A stretch of 64,000 nt of DNA. Origin: Oscillospiraceae bacterium (GTDB lineage Bacteria > Bacillota > Clostridia > Oscillospirales > SIG519). Shown piece after piece: positions 33,631 through 42,075 of this stretch (positions are counted from its first letter, which is position 1; each line of letters begins with the position of its first letter). The notes below the pieces were generated by a model that saw nothing but the letters and a program-made list of their open reading frames with translations, was not told where the DNA came from and did not search any database. The stretch lies in assembly GCA_015067255.1 (NCBI GenBank), contig SVMS01000002.1, positions 1-64,000 on the forward strand. The letters are read 5' to 3'. Both the position numbers and the translations under genes were made by a program.

Positions 33631-35151
33631 TTAGTTACTGTAATTTTCAGAAAGAATAAGCTTTACACTTATTTCTTTATCGTCTCTGTAAACAGTAAGC
33701 TCTATTGTATCTCCCGCTTTGTATTTATTCTTAATGGAATTAAATTCATCCATTGAAGAGAAGGTTTTTCCTTCAATTTTAGTAATAAGGTCAAATTTCT
33801 GTAGTTTTCTTGCAGCATCTGTTCCCTGTGTGGTTGACTGAACAAGAATACCTGCAGGAAGTCCCAAAGCTGTAGCATATTGTTCATTGAGATATTGTCC
33901 CATAATTCCAACCATAGGACGACTCTTGATATATCCATACTGAACTATTTCGTTTATTATAGGTTTTGCAGTATCTATGGGAATTGCAAAGCCTAAGCCT
34001 TCTGAGATTGTTCCTGAAGAAGACATTATTTTAAGTGAGGTAATACCTATAACCTGTCCAAACTGATTTACAAGAGGACCTCCGGAATTTCCGGGATTTA
34101 TAGAAGCATCGGTCTGAATAAGGTCCATTGTTGTATCACCGAGAGTTATTCCGTTTCTTATAGCTGAAATTATTCCCGCTGTCGTTGTATTTGCAAGGTC
34201 AAGTCCGTAAGGATTACCCATAGCTACAACTGTTTCACCCTCTATTGCTTCGGAAGAATTTCCGAATTCTGCAGGGGTAAGCTCTGCATTATCAACTTTA
34301 AGCACTGCTATATCGGAAATTGAATCAAGACCTTGAAGCTTCGCTGAATATTGTTTTCCGTCATAGGAAACTATTGTAATAGTTTTAGCGCCTTCTACAA
34401 CGTGAGCATTAGTCAGAACATAGCCTTCCTTAGTCATTACAATTCCTGTTCCGCTTCCCACGTTTTCTGCTGTAACACCTACAACGCTGGGCTTTAATTT
34501 CACTATAATCTCAGGAATTGTCAATGCGCCTTCAGGTGTTTTTGCAGGCTTAATAATAGAAGGCAAGTTTGAGCTTTGAGAAGAATTGTCGCTTTGCTCG
34601 GTGGTGTCAGAGGGATTATTATTGTCATAACCAAGATAATCTCTTATACCGTATATTCCTGTAGTTATAATTCCGCCTACACATAAAAGAGCAATAACAA
34701 CTGCCACCGCAACAATAGCTTTAACAGACTTTCTGTTAGTCTTTTTAATTGCGTTTCTGTACGCCTGGTCATTTACCTGACCGCCGTAGCTTGTTGTATA
34801 AGGCACTTGCTGTTGTGCGCCGTTTTCAGAGTAATTTTCGTATTGGTTTTTATTTTGATAAAATTGAGTATAGGTATACTGTTCTCCCTGCTCAGCAGGA
34901 GTTTGCTCGGAAGGAGCTTCCTCTTGCTGTTTGAAATCCTCAGTATAAATTACTTGATTTGTATCAACAACGTATTCCTCTTCCGAGTTATCGCTTTCGG
35001 GAATTTCATGAGAAGTTTCTTCGGTTATACTGAAATCAACCTTTCCCACAGCTTCCTGCTCCTCGGGTATAGGCGCAATATCCTGTGTGCTTTCAGTCAT
35101 ATTCAAATCTTCAGTCGGAATATTTTTTTCGTTATTATCAAACTCTTGCAT
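33631..35151 (-). CDS. HtrA/DegP-type membrane-anchored serine protease
   Basis: A 506-aa protein. Residues 1-140 are an acidic, Gln-rich cytoplasmic tail. A transmembrane helix (about 144-167) anchors an extracellular protease domain with catalytic His250 (VLTNAHVV), Asp280 (SDIAVLKV) and Ser356 (NPGNSGGPL). A PDZ domain follows (about 405-500). It degrades or refolds misfolded exported proteins. The long cytoplasmic tail resembles other Firmicutes HtrA proteins. It is the last gene of an operon with a response regulator and a sensor kinase, an arrangement that recalls the CssRS-HtrA envelope stress system. Confidence 0.92.
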   Translation of the reverse strand: MQEFDNNEKNIPTEDLNMTESTQDIAPIPEEQEAVGKVDFSITEETSHEIPESDNSEEEYVVDTNQVIYTEDFKQQEEAPSEQTPAEQGEQYTYTQFYQNKNQYENYSENGAQQQVPYTTSYGGQVNDQAYRNAIKKTNRKSVKAIVAVAVVIALLCVGGIITTGIYGIRDYLGYDNNNPSDTTEQSDNSSQSSNLPSIIKPAKTPEGALTIPEIIVKLKPSVVGVTAENVGSGTGIVMTKEGYVLTNAHVVEGAKTITIVSYDGKQYSAKLQGLDSISDIAVLKVDNAELTPAEFGNSSEAIEGETVVAMGNPYGLDLANTTTAGIISAIRNGITLGDTTMDLIQTDASINPGNSGGPLVNQFGQVIGITSLKIMSSSGTISEGLGFAIPIDTAKPIINEIVQYGYIKSRPMVGIMGQYLNEQYATALGLPAGILVQSTTQGTDAARKLQKFDLITKIEGKTFSSMDEFNSIKNKYKAGDTIELTVYRDDKEISVKLILSENYSN

Positions 35152-35179
35152 AATTCTTCCTCCAAATTAGTGCTATAAT

Positions 35180-36610
35180 TTATTTTAAAGGCAAAGTAAA
35201 GACAAATTCCGCATACTCCTTGTAAACTGAATTTACCCATATATTTTCTTTGTGAGCCTTTATTATCTGTTTTGCCATATACAGTCCCAAGCCGACACCC
35301 TTAGCGTCTACCCCTCTTGATTTATCGGCTTTGAAAAACCTGTCAAACACGTATGGGATATCTGTTTGTTTTATTCCCTCACCCGTATTTTTTATTCCTA
35401 CAAAAATCTTTTTATTGTCCGTTGCTACGGAAAAAGAAATTTTACCGCCGGGCTGTGTAAATTTAATTGCATTTTCAGCAATATTATAAACAACTCTGTA
35501 AATTGCATCCTCATCTGCAACAGTTACAAGAGGATTTTTTGCAACGTTTACAAATACTTTTATATCTTTTTTATCAAATTCCATTTGCAAGGTTTCTGCA
35601 ATATCGGTAATCATAGAGCAAACGTCAAACTCTATCATATTAAACTTAACCTTACCCTCGCTTATTCTCGTAGCATCAAGCAAGGTGTTTACAAGTCTTG
35701 TAAGTCTTTTAGACTCATTAGAAACTATTTCAAGATAATGTCCGTGGTTTTCAAGAGGAATAGTGCCGTCAAGCATACCGTCAACAAAGCCTGAAATAGT
35801 GGTCATAGGAGTTTTAAGCTCGTGGCTTACATTTGATATAAAGGAATATCTCATTTCCTCTAATTCACCCAAGGAATGTGCCATTTCATTAAAAGATTCA
35901 GAAAGCTCTGAAATTTCGTCAGTACCTATTACGGGAATTGTTCTTGAAAAATCGCCGTTTGCCATTTCCTTTACTGCCATACTCATAGCTTTTATAGGTC
36001 TTAACATTCTTTCAACAACAACGTACATTACAACATATGACACAAACAAAGCTGCAAGAACGGCTAAAACCGATATAAGAGTTATTTCTTTAAATGGCTC
36101 GTAGAAATTTATAAAAGGATACGCCATTACAACAACGCCTAAAACACTTCCGCCTCGGGAATAATAAGGAATAGCCACACAAAAGCTTTTTCTTTGAAGA
36201 AGATTATCAAGCTTACCCATATGTGTCAATATCCCGTCTTTGTACGTCTGTTCAATCAAATTGTGGGAAATTTGTTTCGGCGGAGTGCTTGACCCTACGT
36301 ATGCCCATATATCCCCCGTTACATCGGTGATAAAAATCATACAATCGGTACTGTCTGAGAAAAAGCTTAATGTATTTTTAAAAGCCCGTTCATCCAATGA
36401 GCTTGGAAACTCATAAAATGAGGACACAGTATCCGCCACACGTTTTGACACCTGCACAAGCTCTTTTTGCTTAATCTCATAATTTTGTTTAAAAAGAAGT
36501 ATGAAAATCATAACGCTGATAAAAGCAAAGGAACAAAGCAAAATAACAGCTATTCTCAAATAAAATTTCAAAAAAAGCTTAGAAAACAGCTTTACTCTTT
36601 GCTTTTTCAT
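35180..36610 (-). CDS. Sensor histidine kinase
   Basis: A 476-aa membrane sensor. Transmembrane helices at about 17-40 and 175-198 flank an extracytoplasmic domain of about 130 residues. HAMP follows (MLRPIKAMSMAVKEMANGDF), then the phospho-acceptor box with His263 (VSHELKTPMTTI) and the HATPase N/G boxes (AENAIKFT, GVGLGLYMAK). It phosphorylates the regulator encoded 18 nt upstream. With htrA downstream it probably senses envelope or secretion stress (inference from context). Confidence 0.92.
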   Translation of the reverse strand: MKKQRVKLFSKLFLKFYLRIAVILLCSFAFISVMIFILLFKQNYEIKQKELVQVSKRVADTVSSFYEFPSSLDERAFKNTLSFFSDSTDCMIFITDVTGDIWAYVGSSTPPKQISHNLIEQTYKDGILTHMGKLDNLLQRKSFCVAIPYYSRGGSVLGVVVMAYPFINFYEPFKEITLISVLAVLAALFVSYVVMYVVVERMLRPIKAMSMAVKEMANGDFSRTIPVIGTDEISELSESFNEMAHSLGELEEMRYSFISNVSHELKTPMTTISGFVDGMLDGTIPLENHGHYLEIVSNESKRLTRLVNTLLDATRISEGKVKFNMIEFDVCSMITDIAETLQMEFDKKDIKVFVNVAKNPLVTVADEDAIYRVVYNIAENAIKFTQPGGKISFSVATDNKKIFVGIKNTGEGIKQTDIPYVFDRFFKADKSRGVDAKGVGLGLYMAKQIIKAHKENIWVNSVYKEYAEFVFTLPLK

Positions 36611-36628
36611 AACTCTACGCTTCTCCTT

Positions 36629-37318
36629 TTACAGTACTTCAAATTTATAGCCTACGCCCCATACTGTTTTTAAAGACCATTTGTCAGAAACATTTTCAAC
36701 CTTTGAACGCAAACGCTTTATATGAACGTCAACCGTTCTTGAGTCCCCGAAATATTCAAAGCCCCATACCTCATCTAAGAGCTGGTCTCTGGTAAAAACA
36801 CGGTTGGGATTGCTTGCTAAATGATATAAAAGCTCAAGCTCCTTTGGCGGAGCTTCCACTACTTTTCCTTTTATCTTCAAAACATAATTGGAAAGATTAA
36901 GGCAAAGATTTTCGTAGTTTACCTCTTTTTCAGAGTCTTTCTTCTCACCGTGAGACATACGGCGCAATACAGCCTTTATTCTTGCAACTACCTCTTTTGT
37001 ATCAAAGGGCTTTGTGATATAGTCATCTGCTCCTAACTCTAAGCCTAAAACCTTATCAAAGGTTTCTCCTTTGGCAGTTATCATTATAATCGGAACATCT
37101 GATTTTTTTCTTATTTCCCTGCAGACCTGCCAGCCGTCCATTTTAGGAAGCATAATATCAAGCAATATAATATCGGGAGAATAAGCTGTAAAGCTTTCAA
37201 GCGCAGCGGCACCGTCATTCGCTATTTTAACTCTGTACCCGTCCTTTTCAAGATAAAGACGAAGCAGCTCGCAAATATTATTATCATCATCAACTACAAG
37301 AATTTTTTTGTTAGTCAT
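36629..37318 (-). CDS. OmpR-family response regulator
   Basis: A 229-aa regulator. The receiver domain has the acidic pocket (ILVVDDDNN), phospho-acceptor Asp54 (IILLDIMLPKMDGW) and the conserved Lys of MITAKGE. The C-terminal winged helix has PKELELLYHLASNPNRVFTR and SRTVDVHIKRLRSKVE. The ATG at 37318 lies 7 nt after GAGGAG; a GTG one codon earlier is too close. It is first in the operon with the kinase and HtrA, so likely autoregulated. Confidence 0.93.
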   Translation of the reverse strand: MTNKKILVVDDDNNICELLRLYLEKDGYRVKIANDGAAALESFTAYSPDIILLDIMLPKMDGWQVCREIRKKSDVPIIMITAKGETFDKVLGLELGADDYITKPFDTKEVVARIKAVLRRMSHGEKKDSEKEVNYENLCLNLSNYVLKIKGKVVEAPPKELELLYHLASNPNRVFTRDQLLDEVWGFEYFGDSRTVDVHIKRLRSKVENVSDKWSLKTVWGVGYKFEVL

Positions 37319-37443
37319 CACTTTTCTCCTCTTCTTGCTTTATACAGTTAATATAGTATATATTATTTACCAAATTATTAACGAGCAGTTAAACTGTTGA
37401 AAATTTACGCAAAAAGCATATATAGGGATTTTTAAGAATAGCA

Positions 37444-37474
37444 AAAAAGCAATATAAAACTTATATTGCTTTTT
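37444..37474 (-). terminator. Terminator of the MBOAT/FkbH/ACP operon
   Basis: AAAAAGCAATATAA (37444-37457) pairs with TTATATTGCTTTTT (37461-37474), just past the acyl carrier protein stop on the minus strand. Confidence 0.8.
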
Positions 37475-37484
37475 AGAAATCTTT

Positions 37485-37724
37485 TTATGCTCTCTGGGCT
37501 ATTATATCTATCATTTCTCCCACATTTTTCATTGAGGAAACTTCTTTCATCTTAAAGCGGATTTTAAACTGTGTTTCTACAGCCGCAATAAGATTTATAT
37601 GCTCAAGGCTGTCCCAATCGTCAATGTCATCAGCAGTTGTGTTGCGGGAGATTACAAGACTGTCATCATCAAAAATCTCTCTGAAAATTTGTGTTAATAC
37701 CGGCATTATTTCTTGCTCTGTCAT
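37485..37724 (-). CDS. Acyl carrier protein
   Basis: A 79-aa four-helix carrier. The phosphopantetheine attachment site is Ser39 in DDWDSLEHINLIAAVE, and length and acidity are normal. Its ATG overlaps the FkbH-like gene stop by 4 nt (37721-37724), so the two should be made together. It is not beside fatty acid synthesis genes. The context suggests it carries the acyl group made by the FkbH-like protein and hands it to the membrane acyltransferase, in the role DltC has in teichoic acid alanylation. The nature of the acyl group is inference. Confidence 0.9.
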   Translation of the reverse strand: MTEQEIMPVLTQIFREIFDDDSLVISRNTTADDIDDWDSLEHINLIAAVETQFKIRFKMKEVSSMKNVGEMIDIIAQRA

Positions 37725-39499
37725 TTTAATTCCACCTTAATCACTTTATTTTTATTTTCATAATTTTCTATATTGAGCTTCCACTCGCTGTCGCCATTTT
37801 CAAAGCCCTCTGTCTTTTCAAAGCCAAAGGTTTTATATAGCTCACTTACCATTGAGTTTTTGGCTGTTTTATAATAATAGCCTATAATCTCTTCTATTCC
37901 GTTTTCTCTGCACTTTTGCACCAAGGAATCAAGCATGGCAAATTCCATATCTCTTTTTAAAACTCTGCAGCTCATAAGCCACAGGTCTATATGAAGCCTT
38001 TTGCCGTCCTTTCTTCCTATTACGAGAGAAACTACTCCGTTGTCCCCGAATTTATCACTCAGCTTACCGTAAAGAGTTATATAGCTTTTATCTTCAGCAA
38101 CATTCTGAATTTCGTCTACGGTATATCTTTTAGTTGTTAAATTGAACTGATTTGATTTATTGGCAAGATGGGATATTCTCTGATAGTACATCGGAATAAA
38201 GCCCTCTATTACCGCTGTCATTTCAAGACCCTTAAGATATTCTCCGAAATCTGCACACTCATAAAGCAGGCTCTGCCTTTGAGCGTTTGCCTTATACATT
38301 TCATTTCTTTTAAGGTCATCATCCGAAAAGGCTGTAATTTCAAAATATGCGTTTTTGTCAAGAGTGCGTATATAGTTTAAAGGGTCATCAAATTTCGGTA
38401 CTGCTATACCCTCTACAGAGCTTGCAACTATATCTCTTTCAACGGGATTATCGTCGCAAAATACAAAGGAGTCTGCTCCTAAATTAAGCTGTGCCGCTGT
38501 CTGAATAATATTTCTGTCCTTATTCTCCCAGTTGGCTTTTATTACTGTAAAATCGTCTTTATTCAATGCTCCGTCGGGATGGGAAATACCTGCAAGGGCA
38601 TTTTCCTCATCGTTTTTGGAGTTTACTGTAAGCAATATACCCAATTGCTTATGAGCCTTTATATACTTCTGGAAATCGTAGAAGCACTGACCGTCTGCCG
38701 CTTCCTGACCTATCTCTATGTTTTCAACTCCGTCATCACCGACTACGCCGCCCCAAAGAGTGTTGTCCAAATCCATTACCAATGTCTTTTTATTTTTTCC
38801 GAAAACCGATTTTATTATATTGCTGAGATTAAAGGCAAGATTTACAACACCGTTCATAGACATAGCGTATTTATACATATACCAGAAGGAAAGGTCGCAC
38901 CAATTATCAAGACCCATACTTGCCGAAAGATAATTGATATCGTTTATATAAAATCCGTTATTGCTTCTTGCGTATGCATAAAACTTGTCATTAAGCCTAT
39001 TTACAAAATTAACTGTTCCGTGAATATCCCAGGCATCTCTGTTACCTAAAAGACGGTAAAAGGGATATTCAAAGTTATTCTGTATTATCGTACAGCCGTA
39101 TTCACTTTTGAGATGCTCCCACATAGCTTCAAACTTTTTGTAAGCACCCTCAAGCATTTCTTCTACTCTTTGCTCACTGTCGTTCATAGCGGGAAGCTCT
39201 TCAATATTGCGAAGAGTAGTATGAATGAAAATTATATCGGGCTTAAATTCCTTAAGCTCTTTATTTTCAAACATCGCTTCCTGCCAATACATAGCATATT
39301 CCGACTGATAAAAGCTCGGCTCTATACCGTTACTGAGCAAAAACAGCTCTGTCATATTAACAATATCGTTAGTTGTTGAACCGCCTAAAAAAGCAATATT
39401 CTTCTTTATTCTGACTGTATTGTCATTCAAAAGTTCTCTTTTTATTTTCTTTTTATTTTTAATAAGCTCAGCGCTGTCAAAAGGATAGGATAAATTCAT
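37721..39499 (-). CDS. FkbH-like HAD-IIIC family protein
   Basis: A protein of about 592 aa. The N-terminal third looks SGNH-like (IAFLGGSTTNDIV, residues 35-47). The middle is a HAD domain with LVMDLDNTLWGGVVGDDG (Asp243, Asp245). The C-terminal part is a GNAT-like domain (SHLANKSNQFNLTTKRYT, followed by a late GIEEIIGYYYKTAKN). FkbH proteins take 1,3-bisphosphoglycerate, dephosphorylate it and load glycerate on an ACP thiol. The adjacent ACP (4-nt overlap) fits this. Start: an ATG with GGGGGAAAAA upstream; an extension to 39577 would overlap the upstream gene. Confidence 0.85.
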   Translation of the reverse strand: MNLSYPFDSAELIKNKKKIKRELLNDNTVRIKKNIAFLGGSTTNDIVNMTELFLLSNGIEPSFYQSEYAMYWQEAMFENKELKEFKPDIIFIHTTLRNIEELPAMNDSEQRVEEMLEGAYKKFEAMWEHLKSEYGCTIIQNNFEYPFYRLLGNRDAWDIHGTVNFVNRLNDKFYAYARSNNGFYINDINYLSASMGLDNWCDLSFWYMYKYAMSMNGVVNLAFNLSNIIKSVFGKNKKTLVMDLDNTLWGGVVGDDGVENIEIGQEAADGQCFYDFQKYIKAHKQLGILLTVNSKNDEENALAGISHPDGALNKDDFTVIKANWENKDRNIIQTAAQLNLGADSFVFCDDNPVERDIVASSVEGIAVPKFDDPLNYIRTLDKNAYFEITAFSDDDLKRNEMYKANAQRQSLLYECADFGEYLKGLEMTAVIEGFIPMYYQRISHLANKSNQFNLTTKRYTVDEIQNVAEDKSYITLYGKLSDKFGDNGVVSLVIGRKDGKRLHIDLWLMSCRVLKRDMEFAMLDSLVQKCRENGIEEIIGYYYKTAKNSMVSELYKTFGFEKTEGFENGDSEWKLNIENYENKNKVIKVELK

Positions 39500-39513
39500 T
39501 TTTTCCCCCATAA

Positions 39514-40725
39514 TTACATTGTTCTTATTGTATTGATACGACTGTTTATACTTGAGCCAAGGGCTGAATACGAACACATTGCAAAGAGAACATCAGTTAT
39601 TCCCTGCTCTTTTACAAAATTGATTGCATTTATACTCAGCTCTCTTAAATCAACTATATAAATCTCTTCAAAGGAGCCCATAAAAAACGGTGCAAGAGCA
39701 TTTCCGTAGCTATCTTTAATAATAAATAGCTTTCTGCCGTTTGTACAGCTTTGGGATTTTATCTTGAAAAAGTTTGAATCTCCGCCGATAAAGGTCAGAT
39801 ACCACGAAGAAACGTTACTATCGGAAATATGATAAAAAATATCTCTTGCCTGAGGATTTGTAAAATAACTGCTGTATCTTTCCGCAGTATATGGTGTTGA
39901 AGGTACAAGCTTAATAAAATCCTCGGGATAGTTTACAATAGCATAATAACCGTTTGTATATTTTCTCATTGTACCTACATAATTTGCTCTTCTTTCAACG
40001 GTATATGTGGAAATATCGTCAAAGCTTGTATTAGCTACTTTTGCAAATTCCTGCGCCGCATAAAAGGCTCCGTAAGCTGTCCAATGGTGGTCTGTTCTTG
40101 CATATATCTCTTCGCCCTTATGAGCATTAAGAGCTGTATAAGCATCTACATTTATTGCCGATGTTAAATTGTTTTTAATATTTTCTAAAGAAGCAGCTCC
40201 GTTTTTGGCAACGTTTTTATAGCCTATTGAATCCGCCGTATAAATAACCGATGCCTTTGGAATTACCATCGAATAAACCTTTGCAGTACCCGATAAATCG
40301 TCTGCAAACTTATTTACATACTCAGCATATTTTTTCTCCTGAGTTGCATTTCTGCCCACAAGCTCTAATGCTCTTGTACCCATTATAAGAATACCGTTTA
40401 CCATTTTTTCCTGTGTCGGTGCAGGGCCTGCAGGCGTAGAGGAAACTGTCGAAGATGTTGGCTGAGATGTAGTAGGCTTAGACTCACTTTGAACAGCAGA
40501 GGTGGACTCAGGCTCTGATTCTATTGTTATCTCAGAGCTGATTATTTCAGATACCTCTTGGCTTTGTATTGCTTCAGAGCTGATTACCTGAGATGACTCA
40601 TTCTGCTGATTTGCGCCTTTATTTGAACAGGATGTCAATACAATGCAAAGTGCTAAGCTTAATACAACAAAAGCTGACAAAAATTTATTGCGTTTTATTT
40701 CAATTACCCCCAAAGAAACTGACAA
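39514..40725 (-). CDS. DHHW-family (AlgJ/AlgX-like) lipoprotein
   Basis: A protein of up to 403 aa. A basic start and hydrophobic helix end in the lipobox VLTSC (about Cys33). Then comes a Ser/Glu/Gln/Pro-rich linker (about 36-105) and a globular domain with the signature Asp-His-His-Trp at about 212-215 (YARTDHHWTAYGAFYAAQEF). Such SGNH-like proteins assist MBOAT proteins in O-acylation of exported polymers outside the membrane. The start is uncertain: the frame begins with a TTG at 40725 lacking a Shine-Dalgarno site, whereas GGGGGT lies further in, before AUU and AUA codons. Sister of the next gene. Confidence 0.8.
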   Translation of the reverse strand: MSVSLGVIEIKRNKFLSAFVVLSLALCIVLTSCSNKGANQQNESSQVISSEAIQSQEVSEIISSEITIESEPESTSAVQSESKPTTSQPTSSTVSSTPAGPAPTQEKMVNGILIMGTRALELVGRNATQEKKYAEYVNKFADDLSGTAKVYSMVIPKASVIYTADSIGYKNVAKNGAASLENIKNNLTSAINVDAYTALNAHKGEEIYARTDHHWTAYGAFYAAQEFAKVANTSFDDISTYTVERRANYVGTMRKYTNGYYAIVNYPEDFIKLVPSTPYTAERYSSYFTNPQARDIFYHISDSNVSSWYLTFIGGDSNFFKIKSQSCTNGRKLFIIKDSYGNALAPFFMGSFEEIYIVDLRELSINAINFVKEQGITDVLFAMCSYSALGSSINSRINTIRTM

Positions 40726-42057
40726 TTATCTTGTTCTGAGTTTTTCTATATCATTTATTCTGTCCTTACTCATAGCAGAGAAAGTACACATAGCAAAAAC
40801 AGTATCTGTTATTCCTTGTTCTTCAACAAATGAAATAACATTCTTCTGGAAATGGCGGATATCTGCCATATAAACCTCTTCAAAGGAGTTCAAAAAATAC
40901 GGAGAAAGTGCATTTCCGTAGCTATCCTTCAAAATAAGAAGCTTTCTGCCGTTTTTACAAGTACCCGAGGTTATCTTAACAACATTATTATCGCCGCCTA
41001 TATAGGTGCTGTACCAGCTGCTGCGCTGAGCGTCGGACATAGGATAGAAAATGCTGTTATCACCCTTATACTCAAAGCTTGTAGTATAATAGCTTGCGGT
41101 ATAGGGAGTGCTTGGAATATACGTTACAAAGTCCTCGGGGTTATTGAGAAGCTTTGCGCTGTTGCCGGTAAACTTATACATTGTACCCACATAGCCGGGT
41201 CTTACATTTTTCTCATAGGTGGAAATATCAGCAAAGTCAACACCTGCAACCTTAGCTAATTCCTGCGCCGCATAATATGCTCCAAGACCTGTCCAATGGT
41301 GGTCTGTACGGCAGTATATTTCCTCTTTTGTATGCTTGAGTAAGGTGTTGTATACGTCAACCTCAATTACTCCGTCTAAATTATCTCTTATATTATTGAG
41401 ATTTTTCGGAGTAAGCGATGCAACTCTGCGATACTCTTCATTTTTAGATTCCTGCATATAGTATGCACAGGATTTAGGAATAACCATTGAATATACTTTA
41501 CTTTTGCCCTCTAATTGCTTTGCATACTCATTGAGAGCTTGTGCATATCTTGTTCCGTATTTTATACTTCCGTAGTCAAGCTCCATTGCTCTTGTGCCTA
41601 ATATCAAAATACCCTTGGCAATCTCTTCGTCCTGATTAACGGGAGGCTCTGAGCTTACCTCAGAAGAAGAGCTTTCACTCGATACTATATCACTTGAAAT
41701 TATATCGCTTGATACTATATCACTTGATTCCGTTTCCTCATCGGGAATATCAACAGTGCCAAATACCTCTTCATCCTTTTTTACACCGTAATAATACTTA
41801 ATTTTTGCCGCCATATCTTTAAAACGGTCACGGTTGTGAATTGTATCGGTATACCAGGAAGCTATATCCGCTGTATAATCACCCGAAAGAAAGGTTGATA
41901 TAGTGAATGTAGGGAATTTTTTTAAATCCTTATCATAATCCGACCTTTGCGTTCTGGTAAAAAAGAGACCGAAAATAAACATAAAGATAAATACGCCGAA
42001 AATAATGACAACATTCAAAAGCTGTGCCAATATTTTTATTTTTTTATTGTTTTTCAT
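40726..42057 (-). CDS. DHHW-family (AlgJ/AlgX-like) membrane-anchored protein
   Basis: A 443-aa protein. Transmembrane helix at about 10-33, no lipobox. A linker at 105-140 contains a repeated Ser-Ser-Asp-Ile motif (SSDIVSSDIISSDIVSS). The extracellular domain has ILGTRAMELDYGS and the signature Asp-His-His-Trp at 252-255 (YCRTDHHWTGLGAYYAAQEL). It is clearly paralogous to the following gene (adjacent, no gap), and both end with a similar NSFEEVYMADIRHF-type segment. Likely acyl-transfer partner of the MBOAT protein encoded 18 nt upstream. Confidence 0.85.
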   Translation of the reverse strand: MKNNKKIKILAQLLNVVIIFGVFIFMFIFGLFFTRTQRSDYDKDLKKFPTFTISTFLSGDYTADIASWYTDTIHNRDRFKDMAAKIKYYYGVKKDEEVFGTVDIPDEETESSDIVSSDIISSDIVSSESSSSEVSSEPPVNQDEEIAKGILILGTRAMELDYGSIKYGTRYAQALNEYAKQLEGKSKVYSMVIPKSCAYYMQESKNEEYRRVASLTPKNLNNIRDNLDGVIEVDVYNTLLKHTKEEIYCRTDHHWTGLGAYYAAQELAKVAGVDFADISTYEKNVRPGYVGTMYKFTGNSAKLLNNPEDFVTYIPSTPYTASYYTTSFEYKGDNSIFYPMSDAQRSSWYSTYIGGDNNVVKITSGTCKNGRKLLILKDSYGNALSPYFLNSFEEVYMADIRHFQKNVISFVEEQGITDTVFAMCTFSAMSKDRINDIEKLRTR

Positions 42058-42075
42058 TTTAAGCTCTCCTTTCTA

